DNA from: Opitutia bacterium
GTDB lineage: Bacteria; Verrucomicrobiota; Verrucomicrobiia; Opitutales; Opitutaceae
Direction: 5' to 3'
Length of the DNA stretch: 49,254 nt
Assembly: GCA_947453695.1 (NCBI GenBank)
Contig: CANGHW010000025.1
Location: 1 to 49,254, forward strand
Shown here: one piece after another, positions 1 through 8,900 of the stretch
Position numbering within the stretch: the stretch's first letter is position 1
How the letters are laid out: every line of letters starts with the position of its first letter
The notes under the pieces: generated by a model
What the model saw: the letters and a program-made list of their open reading frames with translations, nothing else
What the model was told of the DNA's origin: nothing
Databases searched by the model: none
Program-made: the position numbers and the translations under genes

Positions 1-119
1 AGCGACATCGCGTCGTCCGGCTCGTTCTCGATATCCGTGAGCACGAAGACGCGGGGCTGTTCGGCGGCAAACGTCAGGGTGACGACCGCAAAGAAGAGCA
101 GGAAAAGGCGGGTGTTCAA
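1..119 (-). CDS. DUF1593 family secreted protein, 5' end only (partial)
   Basis: Only the first 39 codons are inside the window; the gene runs off the left edge. The start is taken as TTG at 119-117 because it overlaps the TGA stop of the upstream gene in a TTGA tetranucleotide, a typical translational-coupling arrangement. The encoded N terminus is a signal peptide (basic start, hydrophobic [15 protein letters not shown]) followed by [16 protein letters not shown], an acidic aspartate cluster like the one that begins DUF1593/nucleoside-hydrolase-like domains. It is therefore probably a second member of the same family as its neighbour, co-transcribed with it and exported. No in-frame ATG is available nearby. 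The function, possibly polysaccharide or nucleoside related, cannot be judged from the fragment. Confidence 0.7.
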   Translation of the reverse strand, partial: MNTRLFLLFFAVVTLTFAAEQPRVFVLTDIENEPDDAMS

Positions 120-1390
120 GAGCGGGGTAGTTTGCAGCGAAGCATGCGGTCGGCGAAATCGCGGAGAAACTCGGCGCGCCAGCGGCTCACCGTTTTCGCG
201 CCCTGCTCGTTACCTTCCCGCCAACGCGGATCGGGGTCGTCCGTCCACCAATGGGGAAAGTTTGGCGACGGGGTCTTTGCCCGCGCCGGATCGGGCAGGA
301 CCGCGGTAAATGCCCCGGTCTGTCCATCGAGTCCCGGGTGATTGCTGGTGATTTGGTAGTTGAAGGTGCGCGCGTCCTTGGGGCTAAACAGAAAATGCCA
401 CGCCCCGTCACTGGCCTGAAAGCCAGTGAACTCCTGCTTCTCAACCACGAGCGTAGCCTTCGCGCCCGCCGGGGCCGCGCCGCTCGGGCGATAAACCACG
501 TCTACGATCGAGTAGATTTCGACCTGGTCGCTCGCTGCGGGCGCGCGTTCAAAAGTGCGGCGCGGACGATCCCACGCGCGGACAAAGTGACCGCCCCACG
601 AATCCTTCGTCGGATCCTCGGGGTTCGCCCCCATCGCGTAGGCCAGCGACGGCGTGTCGCCCATCTTGATCTTCGGCGCGATCGTCACGAAGTAGTCACC
701 AAGCGCACCGCGACCCTTCACGTGCGCGGAAACAAAGGCGGCGTTGTTGAGCTCGCCCGCTTGGTCGCCGCCCGTGAACCAGCCGCGGTAGGTCGAGTTG
801 GCCTCGATGATCCAGAGGTCGCGATGGTCCCGGGCGAGGTAGTCGTAGGCCGTGGTGGACCACTTCTTGTTGGGGCCACCGATAAAATAGACCCGGAGCT
901 TCGCCTTGATCGACGGGTCGTCGTGCACCGCCTGCGCGAGGTCATCGATGCCGCCCCACACCAGCACCCACAGGGGCCGGTCGTCGGCCCGTTTCGCACA
1001 GGAGATAATCCAATCGGAGCCCTCCGTGCGGGCGCCAAAGCCGCGCAGGTCCGCGGAGTCGAGTCCGCCTTGTTTGCTGATGCTGCGCAGGTGCTCCGGC
1101 GTCGGGTAGCGCGGCGAGTATGTGCGGAGATTCGGATAGTCGCGCGCGTAGAGATCGACGAGATCGAGGAGGTGGCGCTTGCGGTCGCGGGCGGTGCCCC
1201 ATGGGGATGCGATCATGCCTTCGAGGTCGATGGCATCGGAGTAGACGAGCAGGTGCACCAACGACTGGAAGTCGTCGAAGTCGGTCCCACCAATATCGGT
1301 CGACACGATCACGCGCGGGCGCACGGGCTCGGCGCCTCGGACTGCTGCAACCGAGCTGAGAAGGCAGATCAGGAGGAGAAACGGTTTCAT
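116..1390 (-). CDS. DUF1593 domain (nucleoside hydrolase-like) secreted protein
   Basis: A 424-residue exported protein. Residues 1-20 form a signal peptide ([20 protein letters not shown]). The segment after it, [18 protein letters not shown], matches the aspartate-rich metal-site region of inosine-uridine-type nucleoside hydrolases as found in DUF1593 proteins. [13 protein letters not shown] and [13 protein letters not shown] further along fit the same family. A C-terminal beta-rich segment (about 310-370) resembles the Ig-like domain that follows DUF1593 in Sde0182-type cellulose-binding proteins. Start: ATG at 1390; a GTG one codon upstream is the alternative. No Shine-Dalgarno sequence is visible. 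The stop overlaps the start of the downstream paralogue. The substrate is unknown; the family often sits with polysaccharide-degrading genes, which are not visible here. Confidence 0.8.
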   Translation of the reverse strand: MKPFLLLICLLSSVAAVRGAEPVRPRVIVSTDIGGTDFDDFQSLVHLLVYSDAIDLEGMIASPWGTARDRKRHLLDLVDLYARDYPNLRTYSPRYPTPEHLRSISKQGGLDSADLRGFGARTEGSDWIISCAKRADDRPLWVLVWGGIDDLAQAVHDDPSIKAKLRVYFIGGPNKKWSTTAYDYLARDHRDLWIIEANSTYRGWFTGGDQAGELNNAAFVSAHVKGRGALGDYFVTIAPKIKMGDTPSLAYAMGANPEDPTKDSWGGHFVRAWDRPRRTFERAPAASDQVEIYSIVDVVYRPSGAAPAGAKATLVVEKQEFTGFQASDGAWHFLFSPKDARTFNYQITSNHPGLDGQTGAFTAVLPDPARAKTPSPNFPHWWTDDPDPRWREGNEQGAKTVSRWRAEFLRDFADRMLRCKLPRS

Positions 1391-1541
1391 CACAATTCGC
1401 AGCGAGAGGGAGAAAAGGGGGTTAGATGATCAAAGTGGGCGAGGTCACGACGCCCTCGCTACCCTGACGTCCGCAAGAAGACAGGTTGAGCGGCAAGAGG
1501 CCAAGGTTAACCACCGCCCGATCGGACAGACCGGGAAATCA

Positions 1542-1680
1542 GCCGTGGCCACGCCGGTCCAGGTCGGCGCTGCCGCAACCGCCTCGGGAAGGATGCCCCC
1601 CCGCGCAATGGGTCTCGACTGCTCAGACTCCGTCGCGCCGCGGGATGGCCCCGAGCGCACGAGGCCCTTGCCTCCACGGC
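1542..1680 (-). ncRNA. Candidate structured RNA between ribBX and the DUF1593 gene
   Basis: This lies in a 316-bp gap without a convincing gene. Four nested, collinear stems can be drawn: 1542-1548 with 1674-1680 (7 bp), 1583-1588 with 1650-1655 (6 bp), 1603-1608 with 1633-1638 (6 bp), and 1612-1615 with 1625-1628 (4 bp). The third stem closes fully only on the minus-strand transcript, where a G-U pair replaces an A-C mismatch, hence the strand call. The result is one long imperfect hairpin with internal loops, similar in outline to 6S RNA. No recognised consensus (6S, SRP, RNase P, tmRNA, FMN or cobalamin riboswitch) could be matched, and GC-rich DNA gives chance stems. Confidence 0.25.
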
Positions 1681-1706
1681 GATCAAACACCGCGGGGCAC
1701 CCGCCG

Positions 1707-2831
1707 TTAGCGGGCGTCCAACCGGGCAATCTCCACCTGCTCGACCACTTCCACTCCGTAACCTTCCAGGCCGACGATCTTCCGCGGGTGCTGCGTAAGG
1801 AGGCGGACCTTGGTCAATCCGAGGATGCGGAGAATCTGTGCGCCGATTCCGTAGTCACGCAGATCCATGCCCCCCGCGGGTGCGGCATCCGGCTTCGCCG
1901 CCGTTGCCCCCTTCAGCAGAGTCATCTCGCGATTCGTGGGCTCCATGTAGAGCACGGCCCCGGTGCCTTCCGCCGCGATGGCCCGCAGGCAGGCGTCCAT
2001 CACTCCACCCATCTCGCCCGCGCTCCGGGCGCGAAACACATCAGTCAGGGGATTGGCCGACTGCACCCGCACAAGCACCGGCTTCGGTGCCGCAAAATCC
2101 CCGAGGGTCAGCGCGAGGTGCATGCGCTTGTCGATCCGGCTCTGGAACACATGCGCCCGAAAAGCCCCATAGTCAGTCACCAGCTCCTGCTCGCCGATTT
2201 TCTGGATCAGCGTTTCACGGCGCAGCCGGTAGGCGATCAGTTGCTCGACCGTGATGATCTTGAGTCCAAATCGTCGACTGAACTCGAACAGCTGGGGCAG
2301 ACGTTGCATCGTGCCGTCGTCATTCACCAGTTCGCACAGGATGCCCGCCGGAGTCTGTCCCGCAAGCAGCGCCAAATCCACCGCGGCCTCCGTATGCCCT
2401 GCCCGTTCCAACACCCCGCCGGGCTTGGCACGCAGCGGGAACACGTGGCCCGGTTGCACCAATTGCTCGGCCTGGGCCTCCGGATCGGCGAGAATCTTGA
2501 TGGTCACGGAGCGATCATAGGCGCTCACGCCGGTCGAAATGCCGCTGCTCGCATCCACGCTCACGGCGAAATCGGTCCGCTGCACTTCCCGGTTGCGCGC
2601 CACCATCGGTCCCAGTCCCAGCCGGTCCAGTGCACCGCCCAACATGGGCACACACACGATCCCGCTACCGAACCGGATCATCATATTGACGGCCTCCGGC
2701 GTGACCTTGGACGCAGCCATAATGAGGTCCCCCTCATTTTCTCGATCCGCATCGTCAGCGACAATCACGAGTTGTCCCGCGGCAATCGCCGCAATGGCAT
2801 CTTCGACGGAATCAAAAGTATCGTGGCTCAT
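1707..2831 (-). CDS. ribB: 3,4-dihydroxy-2-butanone 4-phosphate synthase with degenerate GTP cyclohydrolase II domain (RibBX)
   Basis: A 374-residue cytoplasmic enzyme of riboflavin synthesis. Residues 1-205 are a complete DHBP synthase (ribulose 5-phosphate to 3,4-dihydroxy-2-butanone 4-phosphate): the acidic loop DDADRENEGDLIMAA and the motif RAGHTEAAVDLALLAG are present. The C-terminal half has the GTP cyclohydrolase II fold signature near its end (DYGIGAQILRILG, LEGYGVEVVEQV). It lacks the zinc-binding cysteines normally found after the DVF segment (here DVFRARSAGEMGG), and the arginine-containing RGIGL motif is replaced. It is therefore probably not a cyclohydrolase, as in the known RibBX proteins. 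Start: ATG 2831, because the DHBP synthase domain begins there; upstream the frame stays open only because it crosses a 21-bp repeat array. A TAGGG-N6-CCCTA hairpin lies at 2913-2928. No FMN riboswitch was seen. Confidence 0.9.
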   Translation of the reverse strand: MSHDTFDSVEDAIAAIAAGQLVIVADDADRENEGDLIMAASKVTPEAVNMMIRFGSGIVCVPMLGGALDRLGLGPMVARNREVQRTDFAVSVDASSGISTGVSAYDRSVTIKILADPEAQAEQLVQPGHVFPLRAKPGGVLERAGHTEAAVDLALLAGQTPAGILCELVNDDGTMQRLPQLFEFSRRFGLKIITVEQLIAYRLRRETLIQKIGEQELVTDYGAFRAHVFQSRIDKRMHLALTLGDFAAPKPVLVRVQSANPLTDVFRARSAGEMGGVMDACLRAIAAEGTGAVLYMEPTNREMTLLKGATAAKPDAAPAGGMDLRDYGIGAQILRILGLTKVRLLTQHPRKIVGLEGYGVEVVEQVEIARLDAR

Positions 2832-2985
2832 TGGAGCGTGCGAAACAGTGCCAATCCCCGGTTGCGCGCAATCAAAAGCGACCGACACCGGCTCCCGACC
2901 GCGAAAACCTCCTAGGGCAAGCACCCTAACACCGCCACCGCCCACTTTACGGTTATGGGTCCCCTTCCCGGGTTCGGCCAGCCAC

Positions 2986-3195
2986 CGCTCGGACGTGGGG
3001 AGCACTGTCTCGGAAACCGGGAGCGGTGTCTCGGAAGTGGGGAGCATCCTCTCGGAACTTGGGAGCGTCGTCTCGGAAGTGGGGAGCGTTGTCTCGGAAG
3101 TTCGGAGCATCGTCTCGGAAGCGGGGAGCGGTGTCTCGGAAGTCGGGAGCGTCGTCTCGGAACCGGGGAGCGTCGTTCCGGAAGTCGCCAGCAGC
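2986..3195. repeat. 21-bp tandem repeat array 1 (about 10 units)
   Basis: Units recur at exactly 21 bp. The plus-strand core GTCTCGGAA begins at 3007, 3028 (then CTCTCGGAA at 3049), 3070, 3091, 3112, 3133 and 3154, with degenerate copies at 2986 and 3175. Each core is followed about 6 bp later by GGGAGC. Because 21 is a multiple of three and no stop occurs in the unit, several frames remain open through it, which creates false N-terminal extensions for both flanking genes. It fills the divergent intergenic region between ribBX and the AlkD-like gene, 155 bp and 156 bp from their starts. There are no unique spacers, so it is not CRISPR. It resembles array 2 at 38650-39006 in inverted orientation. 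Confidence 0.9.
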
Positions 3196-3351
3196 ATCCC
3201 GACGTCCAAGCACGTGGGTTCGCTTCTTCCTCACCCCTTTCTCACTCTCCCCAGCGTCCTTCGCGCACCCGACGGAAGCGTAATTGCCCTCCCCCACGTC
3301 TCTCCCCTACTCTCCCGAAGCCTCGGATTCCTCGGTTTTCCCCTAATCACC

Positions 3352-4059
3352 ATGAACCTAGCCCAAGTAATGTCCGCCCTCGCCGCCAAGGGCAGCGAGT
3401 CCACCAAGAAAATTTGGGTCAAACACGGCGCCAAAGAGCCGTTCTTCGGCGTCAAGATCGCCGACCTCAAAGTCCTCCAGAAGAAACTCAAGGGCGACCA
3501 AGCCCTCGCGCTCCAGCTCTACGCCACGGGCAACGGCGATGCCCAATACCTCGCCGGCATGCTCGTGGACGGCCGCCAGCTTACAGCCGCACAGCTTCAA
3601 ACTTGGGCTGAAACCGCCAACTGGACCATGATTTCGGGCACCATCGTCCCGTGTGCTGCCTCCGAGCACCCCGACGCCTTCGCCCTCGCCTCCAAATGGA
3701 TCGATGCCCAGTCCGAGGCCGTCGCCATCTCCGGGTGGCGCACCCTCGCCGCCCTGGCCACGATTGTCCCCGACACCGACCTGCCGATCAAAAAATTTGC
3801 CGCCCTCCTCGACCGCGTCGCGAAGAAACTCGCCGCCTCGCCCGACGATGTGCGCCTCGCGATGAACGCTTTCGTGATCGCCGCCGGCACCTATGTCGGC
3901 CCGCTCGGCGACCACGCCATCGCCAGCGCCCGCCGCATCGGCAAGGTAGAGGCCGACCTGGGTGACACCGCCTGTAAGATCCCCGACGCCGAACCTTACA
4001 TCCTCAAGTGCCGCCGTGGCGCCCCGATCGCCCCCAAGCGCAAGACCATCCGCTGCTAA
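3352..4059 (+). CDS. DNA alkylation repair protein, AlkD-like HEAT-repeat family
   Basis: A 235-residue all-helical protein that matches the DNA alkylation repair (AlkD/PF08713-type) family in length and layout. The N terminus (MNLAQVMSALAAKGSEST) is followed by a KIWVKHGAKEPFFGVKIADL segment characteristic of this group. Next come helical repeats, and the C terminus GKVEADLGDTACKIPDAEPYI is typical of the bacterial subfamily. Family members are DNA glycosylases that remove N3- and N7-alkylated bases, but several subfamilies lack proven activity, and I cannot assign the catalytic residue with certainty. Start: ATG 3352, directly before the conserved N terminus; the longer open frame upstream merely crosses the repeat array. 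Transcribed divergently from ribBX. No Shine-Dalgarno sequence is seen. Confidence 0.8.
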   Translation: MNLAQVMSALAAKGSESTKKIWVKHGAKEPFFGVKIADLKVLQKKLKGDQALALQLYATGNGDAQYLAGMLVDGRQLTAAQLQTWAETANWTMISGTIVPCAASEHPDAFALASKWIDAQSEAVAISGWRTLAALATIVPDTDLPIKKFAALLDRVAKKLAASPDDVRLAMNAFVIAAGTYVGPLGDHAIASARRIGKVEADLGDTACKIPDAEPYILKCRRGAPIAPKRKTIRC

Positions 4060-4253
4060 CGCCCTCCTCCGCCCCTTGCCCGTGACCCCGACTGCCGCCC
4101 AAATAAATCTTCACGAGCCGATGGCGGGTTCGGCGGCCTCCTTTGTCGCACGGGGTAGGCGTGAAATCTTCCACCACACTTCCTCTCCCTCGGTTCGCCC
4201 CGGACTCACCGCCCGGCCCGGCCGAGTTTTCCTCGTCCCGGCCCTCCCGCGCG

Positions 4254-4910
4254 ATGCCTGACGAGCCTTCAGCTTCGCCCGGCTCCAGCGCGCCCGGCGC
4301 CACGCCGCGCTCCACCGCTCCGGCGGACGCTCCGGCCCCGGCAGCCAAGGACTTTTCGTCGCTCTACCGCGCCACGATTTCCCCGCTGCGGCGCTATCTC
4401 GCCCGCCTACTGGGCAATACCACCGAGGCCCAGGACGTCGCCCACGACGCCTACCTCCGCGTCTACCCGTCCGTCGAAAACCAGACCGCCGACAAGCCCG
4501 AGGCCCTCCTCTACGTCACGGCCCGCCGGCTCGCCATCAACCGCCTGAAGCGCCGCAGCATTTCGCCCGAAGGCACCGCCGGCTCGGCCGATCCGGCTCA
4601 CGAGACCACTGCCGCCGCCTCGCCGACGATTCCGCAGCAGGTCATGGCCCGCCAAGAGCTCGCCCTCCTCGAACAGGCCATCGCCGAGCTCCCCGAGGGC
4701 TGCCGCGCCGTCCTCCTCCTCCGCAAAGTCGAACTCCTCTCCCACCGCGAAATCGCCGATCGCCTCGGCATCGCCATCAGCACCGTCGAAAAACAACACG
4801 CCCGCGCGCTCCGTCTCCTCCGCGCCGCACTCCCGTCCGAAACCACCGGCCACACTCCCGCTTCTGCTTCTGCCCACGACAACACTCTCGCGCAGGAGGC
4901 CCGCTCATGA
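4254..4910 (+). CDS. ECF-type RNA polymerase sigma factor (FecI-like)
   Basis: A 218-residue sigma-70 family protein. A Pro/Ala/Ser-rich tail of about 35 residues precedes region 2 (FSSLYRATISPLRRYLARLL ... EAQDVAHDAYLRVY, then ARRLAINRLKRR). After a linker, region 4 contains the helix-turn-helix LPEGCRAVLLLRK ... SHREIADRLGIAISTVEKQ. It should direct RNA polymerase to one or a few promoters when released by its anti-sigma partner. Start: ATG 4254; a TTG far upstream would add only low-complexity sequence. Its stop overlaps the fecR start (ATGA at 4907-4910), and the fecR ribosome binding site AGGAGG lies inside its last codons. The gene order sigma - FecR - STN-type TonB receptor predicts surface-signalling control of the receptor cluster. 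Confidence 0.9.
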   Translation: MPDEPSASPGSSAPGATPRSTAPADAPAPAAKDFSSLYRATISPLRRYLARLLGNTTEAQDVAHDAYLRVYPSVENQTADKPEALLYVTARRLAINRLKRRSISPEGTAGSADPAHETTAAASPTIPQQVMARQELALLEQAIAELPEGCRAVLLLRKVELLSHREIADRLGIAISTVEKQHARALRLLRAALPSETTGHTPASASAHDNTLAQEARS

Positions 4911-5899
4911 AACCCATTTCCCGTTCCGATTCCGCCGCCGAGGAGCAAGCCTCGCTCTGGGCCGCCCGCCTCGAAGGCGGCACCCTCGATGCCGCCGACC
5001 GCACCGCGCTCGATGCGTGGCTCGCCGCTTCGCCGAGCCACCGCGCCCTCCTCTCGGACTACTGCCAGTTCTCCGCCGACCTCGAACAAGTTCTCCCGGA
5101 ACTCGTTTCCTCCGGCGCCGTGCAACTGCCGGACCGCGCGGCCAAGCCCGCCCGCCGCTGGTCGTTGGGTTGGCTCGCCGGCGCCGGCTCCCTCGCGGCC
5201 GCAGCCGTTGTGGCCGTGGTCCTCTACTCGGGCGCGCCCTCCGGTGATGCCATTGAGCGTGCCGCCACCTCCACCGGACAGCGCCAATCGCTGGTCCTCT
5301 CCGATGGCACCCGCGTCGAACTCGATGCCCGCACTTCGCTCCAAGCTGAGATCGGTCGCTCCGAACGCCGCGTGCGCCTCGCCGAGGGCCAGGCTTACTT
5401 CCAAGTGAGCAAGGATCCCTCTCGTCCCTTCATCGTCGAGACCCCCGCCGGCGCCGTCCGCGTCACGGGCACCACCTTCGATGTCCACACCGAGACGCCC
5501 ACCGATCTCACGGTGAGCGTGGTCGAGGGCTCCGTGCAGGTGCGTCCGGCGACGTCCAACGACGTTTTCGCTCTCACCGCCGGTGATGTCCTCTCGGCTA
5601 CCTCCAAGGGCACGCTCCGCCGCAAACTCTCCTCGGCCAATCTCGAAGACGCCCTCGCGTGGCGCCAGGGTATGGCCGTCTTCGACGGTCAGTCGCTCCG
5701 CACCGCCCTTGCCCGCTTCGCCCGTTATCACGGACGCGGCGTCAACGTCTCCGACGCCGCGGCGGCGAAACTCGTCGGCGGCCGCTACAGCCTCGACGAC
5801 TTCGACGGCTTCCTCGCCGGCCTCGAAGCTCCCCTCGGCATCCGCTGGACGCGCGACGCCGCCGGGTCGGTGTCCGTCAAGCTTCGCACCGAGCCCTGA
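4907..5899 (+). CDS. FecR-family anti-sigma regulator
   Basis: A 330-residue inner-membrane signal transducer. Residues 1-80 form the cytoplasmic FecR N-terminal domain (EEQASLWAARLEGGTLDAAD, then ALDAWLAASPSHRALLSDY), which binds the sigma factor. A single membrane helix lies at about residues 89-107 (LGWLAGAGSLAAAAVVAVVL). The periplasmic FecR domain follows (SLVLSDGTRVELDARTSL, VRLAEGQAYFQVSKDPSRPF, VRVTGTTFDVH). The extreme C-terminal secretin/TonB short N-terminal (STN)-like segment is expected to contact the STN domain of the receptor. Start: ATG 4907, supported by AGGAGG seven bases upstream, one of the few good Shine-Dalgarno sites in the window, and by the 4-bp overlap with the sigma gene. 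Confidence 0.93.
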   Translation: MKPISRSDSAAEEQASLWAARLEGGTLDAADRTALDAWLAASPSHRALLSDYCQFSADLEQVLPELVSSGAVQLPDRAAKPARRWSLGWLAGAGSLAAAAVVAVVLYSGAPSGDAIERAATSTGQRQSLVLSDGTRVELDARTSLQAEIGRSERRVRLAEGQAYFQVSKDPSRPFIVETPAGAVRVTGTTFDVHTETPTDLTVSVVEGSVQVRPATSNDVFALTAGDVLSATSKGTLRRKLSSANLEDALAWRQGMAVFDGQSLRTALARFARYHGRGVNVSDAAAAKLVGGRYSLDDFDGFLAGLEAPLGIRWTRDAAGSVSVKLRTEP

Positions 5900-5912
5900 T
5901 CTCCTCCTCGTG

Positions 5913-5935
5913 GGTTGCGACGCCGCGTCGCAACC
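5913..5935. repeat. Perfect 10-bp inverted repeat between fecR and the first TonB receptor
   Basis: The arm GGTTGCGACG (5913-5922) pairs perfectly with CGTCGCAACC (5926-5935) across a 3-nt loop. It lies 14 bp after the fecR stop and is followed by a pyrimidine-rich run with several T residues, so it could act as an attenuator or weak terminator in the leader of the receptor mRNA, or be a REP-type palindrome. It overlaps a possible TTG start of the receptor at 5915, one reason for preferring the later GTG start. Confidence 0.6.
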
Positions 5936-5956
5936 TTCCTCCTCCTTTTCCCTTTC

Positions 5957-8900
5957 GTGTCTCTTCGCCTCCCATCGTGGTTCGCCCTGCTCGGGCTGTT
6001 CCTCTGCTCGCTTCCGCTGGCGTCCCGCGCCGAATCGGTGGAGTTCAAACTCCCCGCGCAACCGGCCGACACCGCCCTCCTCGCGTTCTCGAAACAGTCG
6101 AAGACCGAGGTCCTCTTTTCCTTCGCCGATCTGCGCAGAGCCACGTCCACGGCCGTCACCGGGCGCCACGAGCCCGAGGCCGCGATCCAACTGCTTCTGC
6201 AGGGCACCGGCTTCGCCGCCCAACGCAATGGCGCCGGCAAATGGGTCATCACACCCGCCGCCCGCCCCACTGGCGCACTCCGCGGTCGCCTCCTCAACGG
6301 CGATGGCACGCCCGCCACCGGCGTGCGGGTCACGCTCCCTCGCGTCCGCCTGAGTGAAACCACCGATGCACGCGGCGAGTTCGCGTTCACCGCGGTGCCA
6401 CCCGGCGTCTACGAAGTCGTCGCCGCCGGCGAAGGCTATGACTCCCTCGAGTTTGGCCGCGCCCGCATCGACGCCGCCAAGACCGTGACCCTCCCGGCGC
6501 GCACCATCCAGTTCACCGGCGATCCGTCGCGCCTTGCCCCCTACGTCGTCGAGACGCGCATCGACCGCGCCCGCTTCTCCGATCGCGACGAACTCCACAC
6601 GCCCCCGCGCGAAGCCACCGGAAATCTCGACCTCGTCCGCACGCAGAACGACGCGATCAACTTTACGATCTACGACCGCGACCAGATTTCCCGCAGCGGC
6701 GTCGTCAGTCTCAACGAGTTTCTCCAACGCGAACTCCTCGACGCCAACTCCGCCGCCCGCTCCGCCGAGCAGGATGCCACCGCCGACCTTTTCAAGACTG
6801 GCTCCACCAATCTCTCCCTCCGCGGCTACACCACCGACGAGACCGTCGTCCTCGTCAACGGCCGCCGCCTCCCCGAGGTCCTGCTCTCCGGCGGCGAAGG
6901 CTCCCGCCCGCCCGACGTGAACTTCATCCCGCTCAGCTTGGTCCAGCAAATCGAAGTTCTCCCCGCCTCCGCCTCGTCGCTCTACACCGGCAACCCCGTC
7001 GGCGGCGTGATCAACATCGTCCTCCGCCCCGGCGTGGATGCCAACGCCACCGAGCTCACCGCCACCTACACGAACGCGCTCCGCTCCTTCGACGCGCCTC
7101 AATCCACCCTCTCGCTCCTCCACGCCGAAAGCCTCCTCGGCGGCTCCCTCCGCGTGCGGCTCAACGCCAGCACGACCTCCACCACTCCGCCCACGGAGTC
7201 CGAGCTCCGCTTCCAATCCCGCCACCCGCTCACGGGCCTCCAGCCGTGGAGCTCCGTGTTTCGGACCACGCCTACGATCCGCAGTCTCGATATCCAACCG
7301 CTCTTCGGCCCCGGCACTCCCGCCTTCACCTCGGTCGCCCCCGGCGCCGATGGCTCCGGCGGCCTCGCCGCGTTCAACGGTCGCCAGGGCGTGCGCAACC
7401 TCGCGCTCTTCGATCCGCCCGGCGACCTCTCCGTCTCGAACAACAGCGTCGGCTTCCCCTACGGCCGCGAGCAGCGCCGCGAGGCCTACTTCGGCTCGGT
7501 CACCTACGACGCCTTCCCTAACCTCGAGCTCGGCTTCGATCTCACCTACGCCCGCACCGTCGCCCACCGCGGCCTCGATGTTTTTCCCGCCGACCTCTTC
7601 ATGGCCGGCGTTTCGCCGTTTAATCCCTTCAAGCACGACATTCTCGTCTCGCTCAACGAGGTCGCCCCGCAGCTCGGGGAGAACTACAGCGAATCCCGCG
7701 TGGAATTCGCGTCCGCGGTCCTCGGCGCGATCCTTAAACTCCCGGCCAACTGGCGCCTCTCCCTCGACGGCCAATACGGCCACAGCGTCACGAAGTTCCG
7801 CGGCCTCGCCGGCACGGATCGCATCCGCTGGCAGCAACTCGTGGACGACGGCCGCTACAATCCCCTCCGCGACACTCAGGTCGTCGCTCCGCCCAAAGCC
7901 TTCTACGACGAGGTCCTCGTCTTCCGCGGCGACCGTGGAAAATTCGTCACGCTCGGTGACTACCACGTCCTCGATCTCGCCGCGCGCGCGACCAACGACT
8001 CCCTGCCATTGCCCACCGGTCGCGGTGTTTTCAATTTCGGCGGCGACTTCCGACAAAACCGCCTCGTCTCCTTCACCGAGCGCAAAACGTATTTTGACGG
8101 CACGCTCGCCGAGGCGCCCTATGAATGGGAAGGCCGCACCATCCGCCGCTACAGTGTCTTCGGCGAACTCCAGGCTCCGGTCCTCCCCACCCGCTGGCTG
8201 CCGCGCGCCGTGCGCAAGATCGAGACCGACCTCGCCGTGCGCTACATCGCCTCGAGCTACTCCAAGGAAGCCAACATCGCCCCGACGTTCGCCGGCAAGA
8301 TCGACGTCATCGGCGGCTTTTCCGTCCGCGGTAGCTTCACCACGTCCAATCGTTTTCCGTCTCCCACGCTGAGCCGCCTCAATCTGCCACCGCCCACCAT
8401 CGACCTCGGGCCCAACTACAAACTCATCAAAGACCCGTTGCGCGGCGGCGCCAAATACGAGGTCGCATCCGCCGAGATCCCGAACTTCACCCTGGCCTCG
8501 GAAGCGGCCGTCACGCAGACCGTCGGCGTCCTCTACAAGCGCGCCACGAAAGGCCACCGTTTCCGCGCTTCGGTCGATTTCGTCGACACCCGCAAAACCA
8601 ACGAGCTGGTTTTCCTCAGTGAGGAAACGCTCATCGATCTCGAGCATGTCTTCCCCGACCGCGTGCTCCGCGAGCCCCTCGCCCCCGGTGACCCCAACAA
8701 GGCCGGCCGCCTCATCGGTCTCTACACCGGCACGATCAACGGCGCCAACCGTCGCTCGCTCAACTGGAACACCTCCGTGGACTACGCGTGGTCCGGCGTC
8801 TTCGGCGGCACGGTCGATGTCTATGGCCGTCTCCTCTACTTCCAGCGCTACAAGAGCCAGATCGCCCCCGGCTATGGTCAATTCGACCAACTGCGCCGCC

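Noticed and set aside
251..1429. 392-residue open frame on the plus strand
   Set aside because: Antisense to the DUF1593 gene, Arg/Val-rich, no recognisable domain.
1707..2831. Active bifunctional RibBA
   Set aside because: The cysteine ligands and RGIGL-type motif of GTP cyclohydrolase II are absent from the C-terminal half.
2832..2985. FMN riboswitch before ribBX
   Set aside because: None of the conserved RFN-element strands was found on the minus strand; only a small TAGGG-CCCTA hairpin is present.
2986..3195. CRISPR array
   Set aside because: Continuous 21-bp units without unique spacers and no cas genes; the same holds for 38650-39006.
2832..3209. N-terminal extension of ribBX with SETTLPTSE-like repeats
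   Set aside because: The frame is open only because the 21-bp array has no stop in that frame. DHBP synthase proteins begin at the ATG at 2831.
2539..3351. Upstream extension of the AlkD-like gene
   Set aside because: The conserved protein starts at ATG 3352. Upstream residues come from the antisense of ribBX and from the repeat array.
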